A DNA stretch of 64,000 nt from JBFONV01 sp040779335 (GCA_040779335.1 JBFONV010000008.1:113675-177674); one strand, 5' to 3'. Shown: positions 1 through 8,376, counted from the stretch's first letter. Numbers and translations: made by a program. Notes: a model not told the origin generated them from the sequence alone.

Positions 1-316
1 GTAAGTATTCAATTTTATTGGCTACCCCATCCCATTGCTTCGCGTCATCTAACGGCGGTTTAACTTCAGTAATACGAGGCCATACCTTAGCTAACTCTGC
101 GTTAAGTTGAATAAATTCTTTTTGGTCATCAGGTACAGAATCTTCTTGATAAATAGCTTCAGCAGGGCATTCAACTGGGCACAAGTCACAGTCAATACAA
201 TCATCAGGACTAATGACTAGAAAGTTAGGTCCTTCGTAAAAGGCATCTGCAGGGCATACCGCCACACAATCTGTATATTTACAACGTATGCAGTTGTCGG
301 TTACTACGAAAGCCAT
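1..316 (-). CDS. fdxA: 7Fe ferredoxin (3Fe-4S/4Fe-4S), 3' end cut by window edge
   Basis: Low-potential electron carrier of the FdxA/Azotobacter ferredoxin I family, cytoplasmic. The minus-strand reading from ATG at 316 gives 105 residues before the window ends; the family is about 106-107 residues, so only the last one or two codons and the stop are missing. Cysteines fit the 7Fe pattern: C9, C17 and C50 in the positions of the 3Fe-4S ligands, and C21, C40, C43, C46 in the positions of the 4Fe-4S ligands. C12 is an extra conserved Cys. The free Cys known after the first motif in Azotobacter FdI is Ala25 here. The C-terminal half, with its WP and WDG motifs, is also family-like. The redox partner cannot be told from this window. 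Confidence 0.93.
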   Translation of the reverse strand, partial: MAFVVTDNCIRCKYTDCVAVCPADAFYEGPNFLVISPDDCIDCDLCPVECPAEAIYQEDSVPDDQKEFIQLNAELAKVWPRITEVKPPLDDAKQWDGVANKIEYL

Positions 317-457
317 TGGTTACTCATTTCACGTTTGTTTATTGAATGCCGGCGATCATACCGCTTCGCACAACAAATTCAATCTCTTGTTTCTTAAAGT
401 GATCAGTATAGGTAAAATGCCGTAAATTTTAAGGCACTACCTTGTGGATCTCCGTAT

Positions 458-2077
458 ATGCTACGACTAACTGATATAAAGCTCGATTTAAACCATCAAC
501 CCGAGGAGTTAGAGCAAGCTATTATTGACAAACTTAATATATCGAAAGAACAGTTATTAACCACAACAGTATTCAAACGTGGTTATGATGCCCGTAAAAA
601 AAATAAAATAACGTTGATGTACACGCTTGACGTAGATACTAGTTTAAATGACGCTTTGCTTGATACCTTTAGTAATGATCCTCACGTAAAAGCTAGCCCA
701 GATGTTAGTTATCATTTTGTCGCGCAGGCACCTGAAAATCTAAGTCAACGTCCGGTAGTTATCGGTATGGGCCCGTGTGGATTGTTTGTTGGATTACTTC
801 TTGCCCAAATGGGTTTTAAACCCATTATATTAGAGAGAGGCAAAGAGGTGCGTGAGCGCACTAAGGATACCTTTGGTTTTTGGCGCAAAAAAATCTTAAA
901 TACTGAATCAAATGTTCAGTTTGGAGAGGGCGGCGCAGGCACGTTTTCTGATGGTAAATTATATAGCCAAGTTAAAGATCCTAAACATTACAGTCGTAAA
1001 GTCTTGCATGAGTTTGTTGATGCCGGGGCGCCAGACGAAATTTTATACGTCAGCAAACCTCATATAGGTACATTTAAACTTGTTACCATGGTTGAGCAAA
1101 TGCGTGCCACCATCACCGCGCTTGGCGGCGAGGTTCGATTTGAGCAGCGTGTTGACGATATTCACATTGAAAATGGCCGAGTGACCGGCCTGACGTTAGC
1201 AACCGGCGAAAATATTGAAACAAATTATATAGCCTTAGCGATAGGACACAGTGCCCGTGATACCTTTGAAATGCTGGTAAATAAGCACGTTTCCATAATG
1301 CCTAAACCTTTTTCTGTTGGTTTTAGAATTGAGCATGAACAGTCGGTTATTGATCAGGCGCGTTTTGGTAAAAATGCTGGTCACCCCATTTTAGGCGCCG
1401 CAGATTATAAATTAGTGCATCATTGTAAGAATGGTCGCTCTGTCTATAGTTTTTGTATGTGCCCAGGTGGCACCGTGGTCGCTGCTGCCTCTGAAGAAGG
1501 CCGGCTTGTTACCAACGGTATGAGTCAATACTCCCGTCATGAACGCAACGCTAATAGTGCCATAGTTGTTGGTATTTCTCCTGAAGATTATCCACCAAGA
1601 TTTGACGGTGATGTTTTAGCGGGAATTGAATTTCAACGACAATTAGAGGAGCTAGCTTTCAAAATAGGTGGTTCAAATTATGATGCTCCAGTACAACTTG
1701 TCGGAGATTTTTTAAAGGGACGCAAATCAGGTGAGCATGGCTGTGTTGAACCATCGTATAAACCAGGGGTTAACTATTGCGATCTAAGTGAAACGCTACC
1801 AGATTATGCGATAGATGCTATCAGGGAAGCTTTGCCCGCTTTTGAGAAAAAAATTAAAGGTTTTTCAATGGCTGATGCTACGTTAACCGCGGTGGAAACC
1901 AGAACATCTTCGCCAATACAAATTACCCGAGATAAAGAAACCCTAGAGAGTATAAACGTTAAAGGTTTATATCCGGCAGGTGAAGGAGCCGGGTACGCTG
2001 GCGGAATTTTGTCTGCTGGTATTGATGGTATTAAAGTCGCCGAAGCGATGGCGTTAGCGATGTTAAATGATAAGTAA
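458..2077 (+). CDS. FAD-dependent dehydrogenase (COG2509-type, uncharacterised)
   Basis: 539-residue flavoprotein. Residues 1-95 form an N-terminal region specific to this family. A dinucleotide-binding motif follows at about 100-108 (VIGMGPCG) and ends with the usual acidic residue of a Rossmann FAD site (LERG). A glycine-rich stretch near 152-165 (FGEGGAGTFSDGK) and a C-terminal FAD-contacting motif (YPAGEGAGYAGG, about residues 508-519) are typical of the family, which is annotated only as an uncharacterised FAD-dependent dehydrogenase. No signal peptide or membrane segment is seen. I chose the ATG at 458 because GTG and TTG codons just upstream are out of frame. It is transcribed divergently from fdxA and ends at a strong hairpin. 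The substrate is unknown. Confidence 0.85.
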   Translation: MLRLTDIKLDLNHQPEELEQAIIDKLNISKEQLLTTTVFKRGYDARKKNKITLMYTLDVDTSLNDALLDTFSNDPHVKASPDVSYHFVAQAPENLSQRPVVIGMGPCGLFVGLLLAQMGFKPIILERGKEVRERTKDTFGFWRKKILNTESNVQFGEGGAGTFSDGKLYSQVKDPKHYSRKVLHEFVDAGAPDEILYVSKPHIGTFKLVTMVEQMRATITALGGEVRFEQRVDDIHIENGRVTGLTLATGENIETNYIALAIGHSARDTFEMLVNKHVSIMPKPFSVGFRIEHEQSVIDQARFGKNAGHPILGAADYKLVHHCKNGRSVYSFCMCPGGTVVAAASEEGRLVTNGMSQYSRHERNANSAIVVGISPEDYPPRFDGDVLAGIEFQRQLEELAFKIGGSNYDAPVQLVGDFLKGRKSGEHGCVEPSYKPGVNYCDLSETLPDYAIDAIREALPAFEKKIKGFSMADATLTAVETRTSSPIQITRDKETLESINVKGLYPAGEGAGYAGGILSAGIDGIKVAEAMALAMLNDK

Positions 2078-2107
2078 GAATAAAGCTGGATAATTGATAG
2101 TTATATG

Positions 2108-2141
2108 AAGGGAATCAGTGTAAGCAACCTGATTCCCTTTT
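2108..2141. terminator. rho-independent terminator, probably bidirectional
   Basis: An 11-bp stem AAGGGAATCAG / CTGATTCCCTT (2108-2118 with 2129-2139) is followed by a short T run on the plus strand, with weaker potential on the minus strand. It separates the plus-strand FAD dehydrogenase from the converging minus-strand PstS-like gene. Confidence 0.75.
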
Positions 2142-2182
2142 CATTACATAAATAATATTATTAGCAAATCAATAGTGAAATT

Positions 2183-2593
2183 CTAAAACTTAGCCACTAC
2201 TTTCACTGCATCAGTAACTAAACTCGCGTCAATATAACCTATTGCATTCGTATTATTTGCGACCAAATCTATAACTTCCGCAGCATTTGCGACATCTTCA
2301 GGAGGTGTACCTTTGCCAGTAAAAATCCTTTTTGACCAATAAGCTTTTATTTGACTCGTGGATTTGTTTAGTACTTTTTCATCAAAATCTTTTCTTATTG
2401 CTTGGGAGTTATCCTGATTTATCGGTAGAGCTCGTTCTCCACTGGGAAAGGTTTTTGTTTTACCAAGAAATATTTTAGCAATATTTCCAGTATCGAGAGT
2501 TTCACTGCTTGATGGATGCATGATCACGGCGTGTTCTGCTAAGCAAGTTAGTGACACAAGGTATAGCATTACTATAGTTATAATTTTTTTCAT
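2183..2593 (-). CDS. small PstS-like periplasmic protein (PBP-like, single lobe)
   Basis: 136 residues with a signal peptide (about residues 1-19, cleavage near CLA-EH). The mature part resembles one portion of phosphate-binding proteins of the PstS type: a KIFLGKTKTFPSG segment, then the AYWSKRIFTGKGTPP motif and an AIGYID motif near the end. PstS proteins are usually more than 300 residues with two lobes, so this is a short family member. It starts 10 bp after the porin gene stop and is clearly co-transcribed with it. No ABC permease or ATPase gene lies nearby, so transport by a classical Pst complex is not supported. A paralogue of the same length, also behind a porin, lies at 10869-11279. 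Whether it binds phosphate is inference. Confidence 0.8.
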   Translation of the reverse strand: MKKIITIVMLYLVSLTCLAEHAVIMHPSSSETLDTGNIAKIFLGKTKTFPSGERALPINQDNSQAIRKDFDEKVLNKSTSQIKAYWSKRIFTGKGTPPEDVANAAEVIDLVANNTNAIGYIDASLVTDAVKVVAKF

Positions 2594-2603
2594 CTCTTAG
2601 CTC

Positions 2604-3788
2604 CTAAAATACTAAGTCAACACCAATCGACCAAATTGAATAATCGCCAACGGCAGCACGAGCATTCGAACCCTTGAAATAATCTAATTTTAATGTTGCG
2701 TTACTGTGAAAATCATAACGTAAGGTGATCCCTGAACCATCAAATGCACCTGATGCAAATGCTTGATGAATAGCTTCGCCGGTGGCGTTAAGAACAGGGT
2801 GTTGTACCGAAGATAGAAAACTATAATCTCTGGTTTGCTCAAAATCCTCGGTATGGACAGTTATCACATATGAATCGAAACGATACCCTAACGCCGCATA
2901 CCAAACTTCAGTTCCTGCACCTACTGAATCTTTAACGCCGTAATCAGCATATTCAAAATCTGCTATCCAATTGTTATAGTCAATATTAAAACCTGCATAC
3001 CAATATATGCCATCTTTTCCCGTCCAAGTAACTGCTTTATTAAAAGTATTAACATCTGTTTGTGTTGCACCTAAACTAACAGCTGCAGCAACGCCTCCCG
3101 AGGAAAAAACATCAGTGATTAAAGTATCGACATCACCACCATCCATTTCAGAGATAAAACCACCGGCATATATTTTCCACCAATCACCAGAAAGAGTTCC
3201 ACGCATTGATATTATATCTTTAAGTCCGAAAGCCTCTCTTTTACCCGTCTGAGTAAAAAAAGCACTGCCATCCCAATTGCCATAAAGGACTTTAGTGTCG
3301 AGTGTATAGTCACCTATATCAAAAGTGCTATCAAGGGCCATTCCTTCAACTGTGCTGAAATCAAAACCAACGTAGACAGCCTTGGGCAATCTAGAAAAAT
3401 TATGGGCAAAGCCCACTTTCTCGTACTCGGATTGAAAAAAAATGGGATTTGCGAAACGTCCAGCACTCACTCGGTGAGTGTCGTTTATCTCATAACTAAA
3501 GTAGGCCCAACGTGCTTCAACGTCAAAATCATTGCGACCTTCAGCCATTAATTGAACCGTTGCGCTTAGACCCTCACCTAAATCGGCCCGCGCTTGAATC
3601 GCAAATAGGGATTCATCTTTAAAAGATACTTCACCATCACCTTTTAATGTAGAAAATGGCGTCGTACCGTTATCTGAATCGGCAGCGGTTGCTCTTATCG
3701 AGGCAAAGCCATTTAAGGTCACTTCTGCAATGACAGACGTTGAACATAACGTCAGTATGAGAGGAGCTATTTTTAATTTTCTATTCAT
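2604..3788 (-). CDS. outer-membrane porin (trimeric beta-barrel type)
   Basis: 394 residues. A signal peptide covers about residues 1-21 (cleavage near VIA-EV). The mature protein has the alternating aromatic/polar pattern of a beta barrel. It opens with a strand like LNGFASI, has a GLSATVQL...WAYFSYEIND stretch (as in OprP/phosphate-selective and related porins), and ends in a terminal Phe (VDLVF), the usual outer-membrane insertion signal. The start has an AAGGAA ribosome site about 5 bp upstream. It is first in an operon with the PstS-like gene. The second porin of the window (9783-10859) is a diverged paralogue. The substrate is not identifiable by eye; the partner suggests an anion or phosphate link, which is inference. 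Confidence 0.82.
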   Translation of the reverse strand: MNRKLKIAPLILTLCSTSVIAEVTLNGFASIRATAADSDNGTTPFSTLKGDGEVSFKDESLFAIQARADLGEGLSATVQLMAEGRNDFDVEARWAYFSYEINDTHRVSAGRFANPIFFQSEYEKVGFAHNFSRLPKAVYVGFDFSTVEGMALDSTFDIGDYTLDTKVLYGNWDGSAFFTQTGKREAFGLKDIISMRGTLSGDWWKIYAGGFISEMDGGDVDTLITDVFSSGGVAAAVSLGATQTDVNTFNKAVTWTGKDGIYWYAGFNIDYNNWIADFEYADYGVKDSVGAGTEVWYAALGYRFDSYVITVHTEDFEQTRDYSFLSSVQHPVLNATGEAIHQAFASGAFDGSGITLRYDFHSNATLKLDYFKGSNARAAVGDYSIWSIGVDLVF

Positions 3789-4097
3789 AGTATTTCCTTA
3801 ATAATTTATAGCGATGCATTCAAGTGGAACCAAAAACACTACTATTTGATTAAAGGTCTTAACTTGCTTTATTTTGTTGATTCAATGTTATTTTTATCAC
3901 CGATATCTTGGTTATATCTATAAATATTGGCGTATGTTCATAAATATAGTGCACAATTTTGTAAATGCTTAATTTTATGTCTTTTTTTGTTGGAATTAAG
4001 CCGTACATGACTATAAAGCTATGGCACATGGTCAGCATTGCTATTTGTTGTAACTCTTTATTTGTTTTTGTTAAAACGGTAACGGGGTATTAAATTA
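3789..4097. other. intergenic region, no gene seen
   Basis: 309 bp between two minus-strand genes, very AT-rich. It must hold the promoter of the porin operon on the minus strand, but I see no convincing operator (no CRP-, Pho- or Fur-like palindrome) and no ORF with a ribosome site. Confidence 0.5.
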
Positions 4098-4838
4098 TTA
4101 CCCGTAGGTTGGTTCTTTAATAGCGATATGTTTTTTAGTCTGCCAAGCAGATTTGGGTAGCTGTTGTTTGATATTTTGCATGGTTTCCCATATTCCTTTT
4201 AAAGCTAATTTTTTATTAAGCCATAATGGAATATTTCCTTTTGCATCTACGACAAAAGTATAAGCAACATGAACCCGAGGTATAGCGTTATATATTGGTT
4301 TAATTAGCCAGTGCCCGCTGATTAACTCTACCCGTATAATGTTTGCGTAGGGCTTTTGAAAGTCACCAGCATCTAGTGTGAAAATATCAACCGAAAAATC
4401 TTCATTCTGCCGATATTTTGAATGTATTATTATATCTCGAGTTTGAATCGGCCAAAAACCTTTAAACTCAGTTCTAAAAATATTTTCAGTAGCGGATATT
4501 TTTTTCAAAAATTGACTCGAACTAGCATTAGCTAGCCAATTTGGAATGTTATTGGCATCTTCAATAAATAATAGAAATCCAGACAAGCTTGATTCGATTG
4601 TGGTACTTGCCTTAATTTCAATGAATTGATCTTGTCGTACTGGACGATACTCAATTTTTACCTCGTCTTTGTTACGCCATAACTGCCAAGGAGTATTAAT
4701 ATCTGCACTATTGTTTTCACTGGCTGTTGCAGTTTGACAAATGAAAGTATTAATTAGCACAAATAGAACTTTGACTATGTTTTGGTGGGAGAAAATCAAT
4801 AAATTTAAAATGCGGTACAAGATAATGCCTCTAGCCAT
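4098..4838 (-). CDS. START-domain (lipid-binding) protein
   Basis: 246 residues. A hydrophobic N-terminal segment (about 20-41, ending TATAS) looks like a signal peptide or anchor preceded by an unusually long N-tail. From about residue 50 the sequence follows the START fold, with W-x-LW near its beginning, LLFIEDANNIPNWLANA in the middle, then GFWPIQTRDIIIHS and a final long helix. START domains bind lipids or other hydrophobic ligands in a cavity; the bacterial members of this type have no established ligand. No ribosome site is visible before the ATG at 4838, so the true start could lie slightly downstream. It is divergent from thrS. Confidence 0.72.
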   Translation of the reverse strand: MARGIILYRILNLLIFSHQNIVKVLFVLINTFICQTATASENNSADINTPWQLWRNKDEVKIEYRPVRQDQFIEIKASTTIESSLSGFLLFIEDANNIPNWLANASSSQFLKKISATENIFRTEFKGFWPIQTRDIIIHSKYRQNEDFSVDIFTLDAGDFQKPYANIIRVELISGHWLIKPIYNAIPRVHVAYTFVVDAKGNIPLWLNKKLALKGIWETMQNIKQQLPKSAWQTKKHIAIKEPTYG

Positions 4839-4877
4839 TGCAATATAAGATAAATTCCCCTATATTCCCGTGCTCAG

Positions 4878-4897
4878 TTATTCTCCATGGAGAATAA
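4878..4897. promoter_or_regulatory. 20-bp perfect palindrome between START gene and thrS
   Basis: TTATTCTCCATGGAGAATAA is a perfect inverted repeat without spacer, in the divergent intergenic region. It lies 40 bp upstream of the START gene's start and 122 bp upstream of thrS. No T tract follows, so it is more like a dimeric-regulator operator than a terminator. I do not recognise the cognate regulator. Confidence 0.55.
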
Positions 4898-4978
4898 ACT
4901 TAAAAGAATTTGGCCATTATACCAACATGTAAATGAAATGTGGTGTAAAACGAATAAACGTTAATATAAATAAAACAA

Positions 4979-4999
4979 GCGGCACTTCGTATGTGTGGC
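4979..4999 (+). promoter_or_regulatory. candidate thrS autoregulatory hairpin with Thr anticodon-like loop
   Basis: The mRNA just before the thrS ribosome site can fold as GCGGCAC-UUCGUAU-GUGUGGC: a stem with one GU and one GG mismatch around a 7-nt loop with U33-like U, CGU, then A. This is the arrangement of a threonine tRNA anticodon loop (anticodon CGU). In E. coli, ThrRS represses its own translation by binding a leader that mimics the tRNA-Thr anticodon arm, placed just upstream of the ribosome site, as here (AAAGGAAAA at 5008-5016). That this hairpin works the same way is inference. Confidence 0.5.
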
Positions 5000-5019
5000 C
5001 ACTGTAGAAAGGAAAATCC

Positions 5020-6930
5020 ATGCCTGTAATTACTCTCCCTGACGGTTCTCAACGCTCTTTTGAACATGCTGTATCTGTAATGGATGTTGCATTTGATATT
5101 GGTCCTGGCTTAGCGAAAGCAACGATAGCGGGTCGAGTAGACGGTACTTTAGTCGATGCGTGTGAATTAATCGATAAAGATGCTGTACTGCAATTAATCA
5201 CCAGTAAAGATGCTGAAGGTCTAGAGATAATTCGTCATTCTTGTGCACATTTATTAGGGCATGCAATTAAACAAATTTGGCCTGAAACCAAAATGGCCAT
5301 TGGCCCGACAATTGATAATGGCTTTTATTACGACGTCGACTTAGACCGTTCTATTACAGAAGATGATTTAGCGGTTTTAGAAAAACGCATGACCGAGCTT
5401 GCGCGCACTGGTTATGAAGTAGTGAAAAAAACCGGTTCATGGCAAGACGCATATGATGCGTTTACTGAGCGCGGTGAAACATACAAACTAGAAATTCTTG
5501 ACGAAAACATCGAGAAAAGCGATTCACCTGCGCTATACCATCATCAAGAGTATGTTGATATGTGTCGTGGTCCACATGTACCAAGTATGCGTCACTGTCA
5601 TCATTTTAAATTGATGAAAGTTGCTGGCGCATATTGGCGTGGTGATTCAGATAATAAAATGTTGCAACGTATTTACGGGACAGCATGGGCAGATAAAAAA
5701 CAATTAAAAGCCTACATTCAACGTTTAGCTGAAGCTGAGAAGCGCGATCATCGTAAAATTGGTAAAACACTTGATTTATTCCATTGGCAAGAAGAAGCGC
5801 CGGGAATGGTGTTTTGGCATAATGACGGTTGGACTATTTATACTGAACTTGAAAAGTTTGTTCGTGAAAAACTTCACGAGTATGATTACGACGAAGTTAA
5901 AGCGCCATTAATGATGGATAGGAGCTTGTGGGAAAAATCAGGCCATTGGGATAAATACGCTGAGGCAATGTTTACGACTGAGTCTGAAAAGCGTGAATAT
6001 GCAATTAAACCGATGAATTGTCCTGGTCATGTGCAAATATTTAATCAAGGTTTGAAGTCTTATCGCGATTTACCGTTACGTATAGCTGAATTCGGATGTT
6101 GTCATCGTAATGAACCCTCTGGCTCATTGCATGGATTAATGCGTGTTCGAGGTTTTACTCAAGATGACGCGCATATCTTCTGTACAGAAGAACAAGTTCA
6201 AGCGGAAGTCACAAAATGTATTGAAATGGTTTACGACGTATACAAATCATTTGGTTTTGAAGATATCATCGTAAAATTATCTACGCGACCTGAAAATCGC
6301 ATTGGCAGTGATGAAATTTGGGACAAAGCTGAAGAAGGTTTAGCTAAAGCATTAACTGATAGTAATATCAGTTTTGATTATTTGCCGGGTGAAGGTGCTT
6401 TTTACGGGCCTAAAATTGAATTTACCTTATTAGATTGCCTCGGACGTAATTGGCAATGTGGTACAGTACAATTAGATTTTGCATTACCAAATCGTCTTGA
6501 CGCCACATACATTGGCGAAGATGGCGAACGTCATGTTCCTGTTATGATTCATAGAGCAATATTAGGATCACTTGAACGTTTTATCGGAATATTGATTGAA
6601 GAGTACACCGGGAAATTTCCGACGTGGTTATCTCCAATTCAAGCAACTGTGATGAATATTACCGACAAACAGGGTGAATATTGTCAAAAAGTTGTAAAAA
6701 AACTAAAAGAAAATGGATTTAGAGCAAAAGTAGACTTGAGAAATGAGAAGATAGGCTTTAAAATCCGCGAGCACACTTTGAAGCGTGTTCCGTATTTGTT
6801 AGTTATTGGTGATCAAGAAATGGATGCTGGCGAAATTGCAGTACGAACTCGAAGTGGTGAGGATTTAGGTAAAATGTCGGTAGATGACTTTATTGCTCAG
6901 TTAGATAACGAAGTAAAAACACGTTGTTAA
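5020..6930 (+). CDS. thrS: threonyl-tRNA synthetase
   Basis: Charges tRNA-Thr with threonine in the cytoplasm. 636 residues (E. coli 642). The order is an N-terminal TGS domain (residues 1-62), the editing domain with HSCAHLLGHA (HxxxH) and a YVDMCRGPHVP motif, the class II catalytic core with motif 2-like HRNEPSGSLHGLMRVRGF, and a C-terminal anticodon-binding domain. Zinc ligands are present: the Cys of MNCPGH, the His of DDAHIF and the His of VMIHRA. ATG at 5020 has AAAGGAAAA upstream. It is first in the classic thrS-infC-rpmI-rplT block. Confidence 0.98.
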   Translation: MPVITLPDGSQRSFEHAVSVMDVAFDIGPGLAKATIAGRVDGTLVDACELIDKDAVLQLITSKDAEGLEIIRHSCAHLLGHAIKQIWPETKMAIGPTIDNGFYYDVDLDRSITEDDLAVLEKRMTELARTGYEVVKKTGSWQDAYDAFTERGETYKLEILDENIEKSDSPALYHHQEYVDMCRGPHVPSMRHCHHFKLMKVAGAYWRGDSDNKMLQRIYGTAWADKKQLKAYIQRLAEAEKRDHRKIGKTLDLFHWQEEAPGMVFWHNDGWTIYTELEKFVREKLHEYDYDEVKAPLMMDRSLWEKSGHWDKYAEAMFTTESEKREYAIKPMNCPGHVQIFNQGLKSYRDLPLRIAEFGCCHRNEPSGSLHGLMRVRGFTQDDAHIFCTEEQVQAEVTKCIEMVYDVYKSFGFEDIIVKLSTRPENRIGSDEIWDKAEEGLAKALTDSNISFDYLPGEGAFYGPKIEFTLLDCLGRNWQCGTVQLDFALPNRLDATYIGEDGERHVPVMIHRAILGSLERFIGILIEEYTGKFPTWLSPIQATVMNITDKQGEYCQKVVKKLKENGFRAKVDLRNEKIGFKIREHTLKRVPYLLVIGDQEMDAGEIAVRTRSGEDLGKMSVDDFIAQLDNEVKTRC

Positions 6931-7034
6931 TCGATAAAGTAAAACGGGCATAACAATATTTTTTTAATCCAGCAGAAGTTAGGGTATTATAGCGTTAATG
7001 AAGTTGGGACAAAGTTCTTTGGAGGAACATGGCT

Positions 7035-7574
7035 ATTAAAGGTGGTCAACGAGGCGGGCAAAAAGAGCCAGCTCATCGTTTAAATGAGTTAATTACAGGT
7101 ACAGAAGTACGTTTGATTGGCTACGACGGCGAACCAGCCGGGATTGTGACATTAGATGAAGCAATGGATTTGGCGGAAGAAGCAGGAGTTGATCTTGTTG
7201 AAATTAGTCCGACAGCCCAACCTCCCGTTTGCCGTGTTATGGATTACGGCAAGTTTCTTTACGAAAAAAGTAAAGAACAGAAAGAACAGCGTAAAAAGCA
7301 GAAACAAGTTCAGGTTAAGGAAATTAAATTCCGACCTGGCACAGATGAAGGCGACTATCAGGTAAAACTACGCAGCCTGAAGCGCTTTTTAGAGGATGGC
7401 GATAAGGTCAAGGTTACATTACGTTTCCGCGGCCGTGAAATGGCCCACCAAGAGCTCGGTTTAGATCTTTTAACTCGTGTAAAAACGGACTTAGAAGAAT
7501 TAACAGTAGTTGAGTTTTTCCCTCGTAGAGCGGAAGGGCGTCAAATGGTGATGGTCTTAGCCCCTAAAAAATGA
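7035..7574 (+). CDS. infC: translation initiation factor IF-3 (probable AUU start)
   Basis: IF-3 binds the 30S subunit, prevents premature 50S joining and checks the start codon. The conserved N- and C-domains are complete (EAGVDLVEISPTAQPPVCR, basic linker of the KEQKEQRKKQK type, IKFRPGTDEGDYQVK, RFRGREMAH, MVLAPKK end). E. coli IF-3 starts at AUU followed by Lys-Gly-Gly. Here the same AUU-AAA-GGU-GGU occurs at 7035, 9 nt after GGAGG (7021-7025). An in-frame ATG at 7029 lies only 3 nt after GGAGG, too close for good initiation. I therefore prefer AUU at 7035 (179 residues); the ATG would give 181 residues. An AUU start allows IF-3 to regulate itself. Confidence 0.93.
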   Translation: MKGGQRGGQKEPAHRLNELITGTEVRLIGYDGEPAGIVTLDEAMDLAEEAGVDLVEISPTAQPPVCRVMDYGKFLYEKSKEQKEQRKKQKQVQVKEIKFRPGTDEGDYQVKLRSLKRFLEDGDKVKVTLRFRGREMAHQELGLDLLTRVKTDLEELTVVEFFPRRAEGRQMVMVLAPKK

Positions 7575-7596
7575 TGATATTTGGTTTTAACAAGTA

Positions 7597-7622
7597 GTTG
7601 TTTTTACTTCGGTAAAAACAAC
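7597..7622 (+). promoter_or_regulatory. UUCG-capped hairpin between infC and rpmI
   Basis: A perfect 11-bp stem GTTGTTTTTAC / GTAAAAACAAC is closed by a TTCG loop. There is no T tract after it (TCACCAAT follows), so it is not a normal terminator. It sits 24 bp after infC, in the leader of rpmI. In E. coli, L20 represses rpmI-rplT by binding RNA in this same interval, so this hairpin may be part of such an operator or an mRNA stabiliser or processing site. Confidence 0.5.
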
Positions 7623-7757
7623 TCACCAATATTGTCTTAATCGGTAGCCTAGGCTTACAAGTAAAGTTATATTATTTGTCTGAATAATCTCAGATTTATA
7701 ATAAACACTTTCGCCTGAGTTGCTTAATATTTGGCATTACAATGCGGAGTTATTAAC

Positions 7758-7952
7758 ATGCCTAAAATGAAAACCAATAGTGGTGCTGCAAAGCGCTTCA
7801 AGAAAACAGCCAAAGGCTATAAGTTCAAGCAAGCTGGTCTTCGTCACATTCTGACTAAGCGCCGTACTAAAGTAAAACGTCACCTTCGTGCGAAAAGCAT
7901 GGTTGCTGCGTCTGACATCAAGTCAGTTAAAAAAATGTTACGTCACGCTTAA
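7758..7952 (+). CDS. rpmI: 50S ribosomal protein L35
   Basis: 64-residue, strongly basic ribosomal protein of the large subunit, starting MPKMKTNSGAAKRFK and ending KMLRHA, close to the E. coli length. I chose ATG at 7758, with CGGAG 8 bp upstream, rather than an in-frame start 27 bp earlier that adds nine non-family residues. It is 16 bp before rplT and co-transcribed with it. Confidence 0.97.
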   Translation: MPKMKTNSGAAKRFKKTAKGYKFKQAGLRHILTKRRTKVKRHLRAKSMVAASDIKSVKKMLRHA

Positions 7953-7968
7953 TTAGAGGAGAGCAGAA

Positions 7969-8325
7969 ATGGCAAGAGTAAAACGTGGTGTACAAGCACG
8001 TGCACGTCACAAGAAAGTTCTTAAGCAAGCTAAAGGTTACTACGGTGCTCGTAGTCGCGTTTATCGCGTTGCTTTCCAAGCGGTAACTAAAGCCGGACAA
8101 TACGCATATCGTGACCGTCGTCAACGTAAGCGTCAATTCCGTCAACTTTGGATTGCTCGTATTAATGCAGCAGCTCGTCAAAATGGTTTATCTTACAGCC
8201 GTTTCATTAATGGTCTTAAAAAGGCTGCTATTGAAATCGATCGTAAGATCCTAGCTGACATCGCAGTATACGATAAAGCAGCTTTCACTGTATTAGTTGA
8301 AAAAGCGCAAGCTTCTTTAGCGTAA
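7969..8325 (+). CDS. rplT: 50S ribosomal protein L20
   Basis: 118 residues, the exact size of the family. It has the long basic N-terminal extension (RVKRGVQARARHKKVLKQAKGY) and a globular C-terminal part (LWIARINAAAR...YSRFINGLKKA). L20 is needed for early 50S assembly and in E. coli represses the rpmI-rplT mRNA. AGAGGAGAG lies just before the ATG. A strong terminator follows directly, so the block that in E. coli continues into pheST-ihfA is closed here. Confidence 0.98.
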   Translation: MARVKRGVQARARHKKVLKQAKGYYGARSRVYRVAFQAVTKAGQYAYRDRRQRKRQFRQLWIARINAAARQNGLSYSRFINGLKKAAIEIDRKILADIAVYDKAAFTVLVEKAQASLA

Positions 8326-8345
8326 TATAGTAAAGTAGTATTGGG

Positions 8346-8376
8346 AAAAGGACGCTTAGGCGTCCTTTTCTTATTT
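8346..8376 (+). terminator. rho-independent terminator of the thrS-rplT block
   Basis: Stem AAAAGGACGC / GCGTCCTTTT with loop TTAG, followed by a T-rich tail, 20 bp behind the rplT stop. Confidence 0.85.

Noticed and set aside
7927..8181. 84-codon frame antisense to rplT
   Set aside because: Composition is that of a shadow of the highly biased ribosomal gene.
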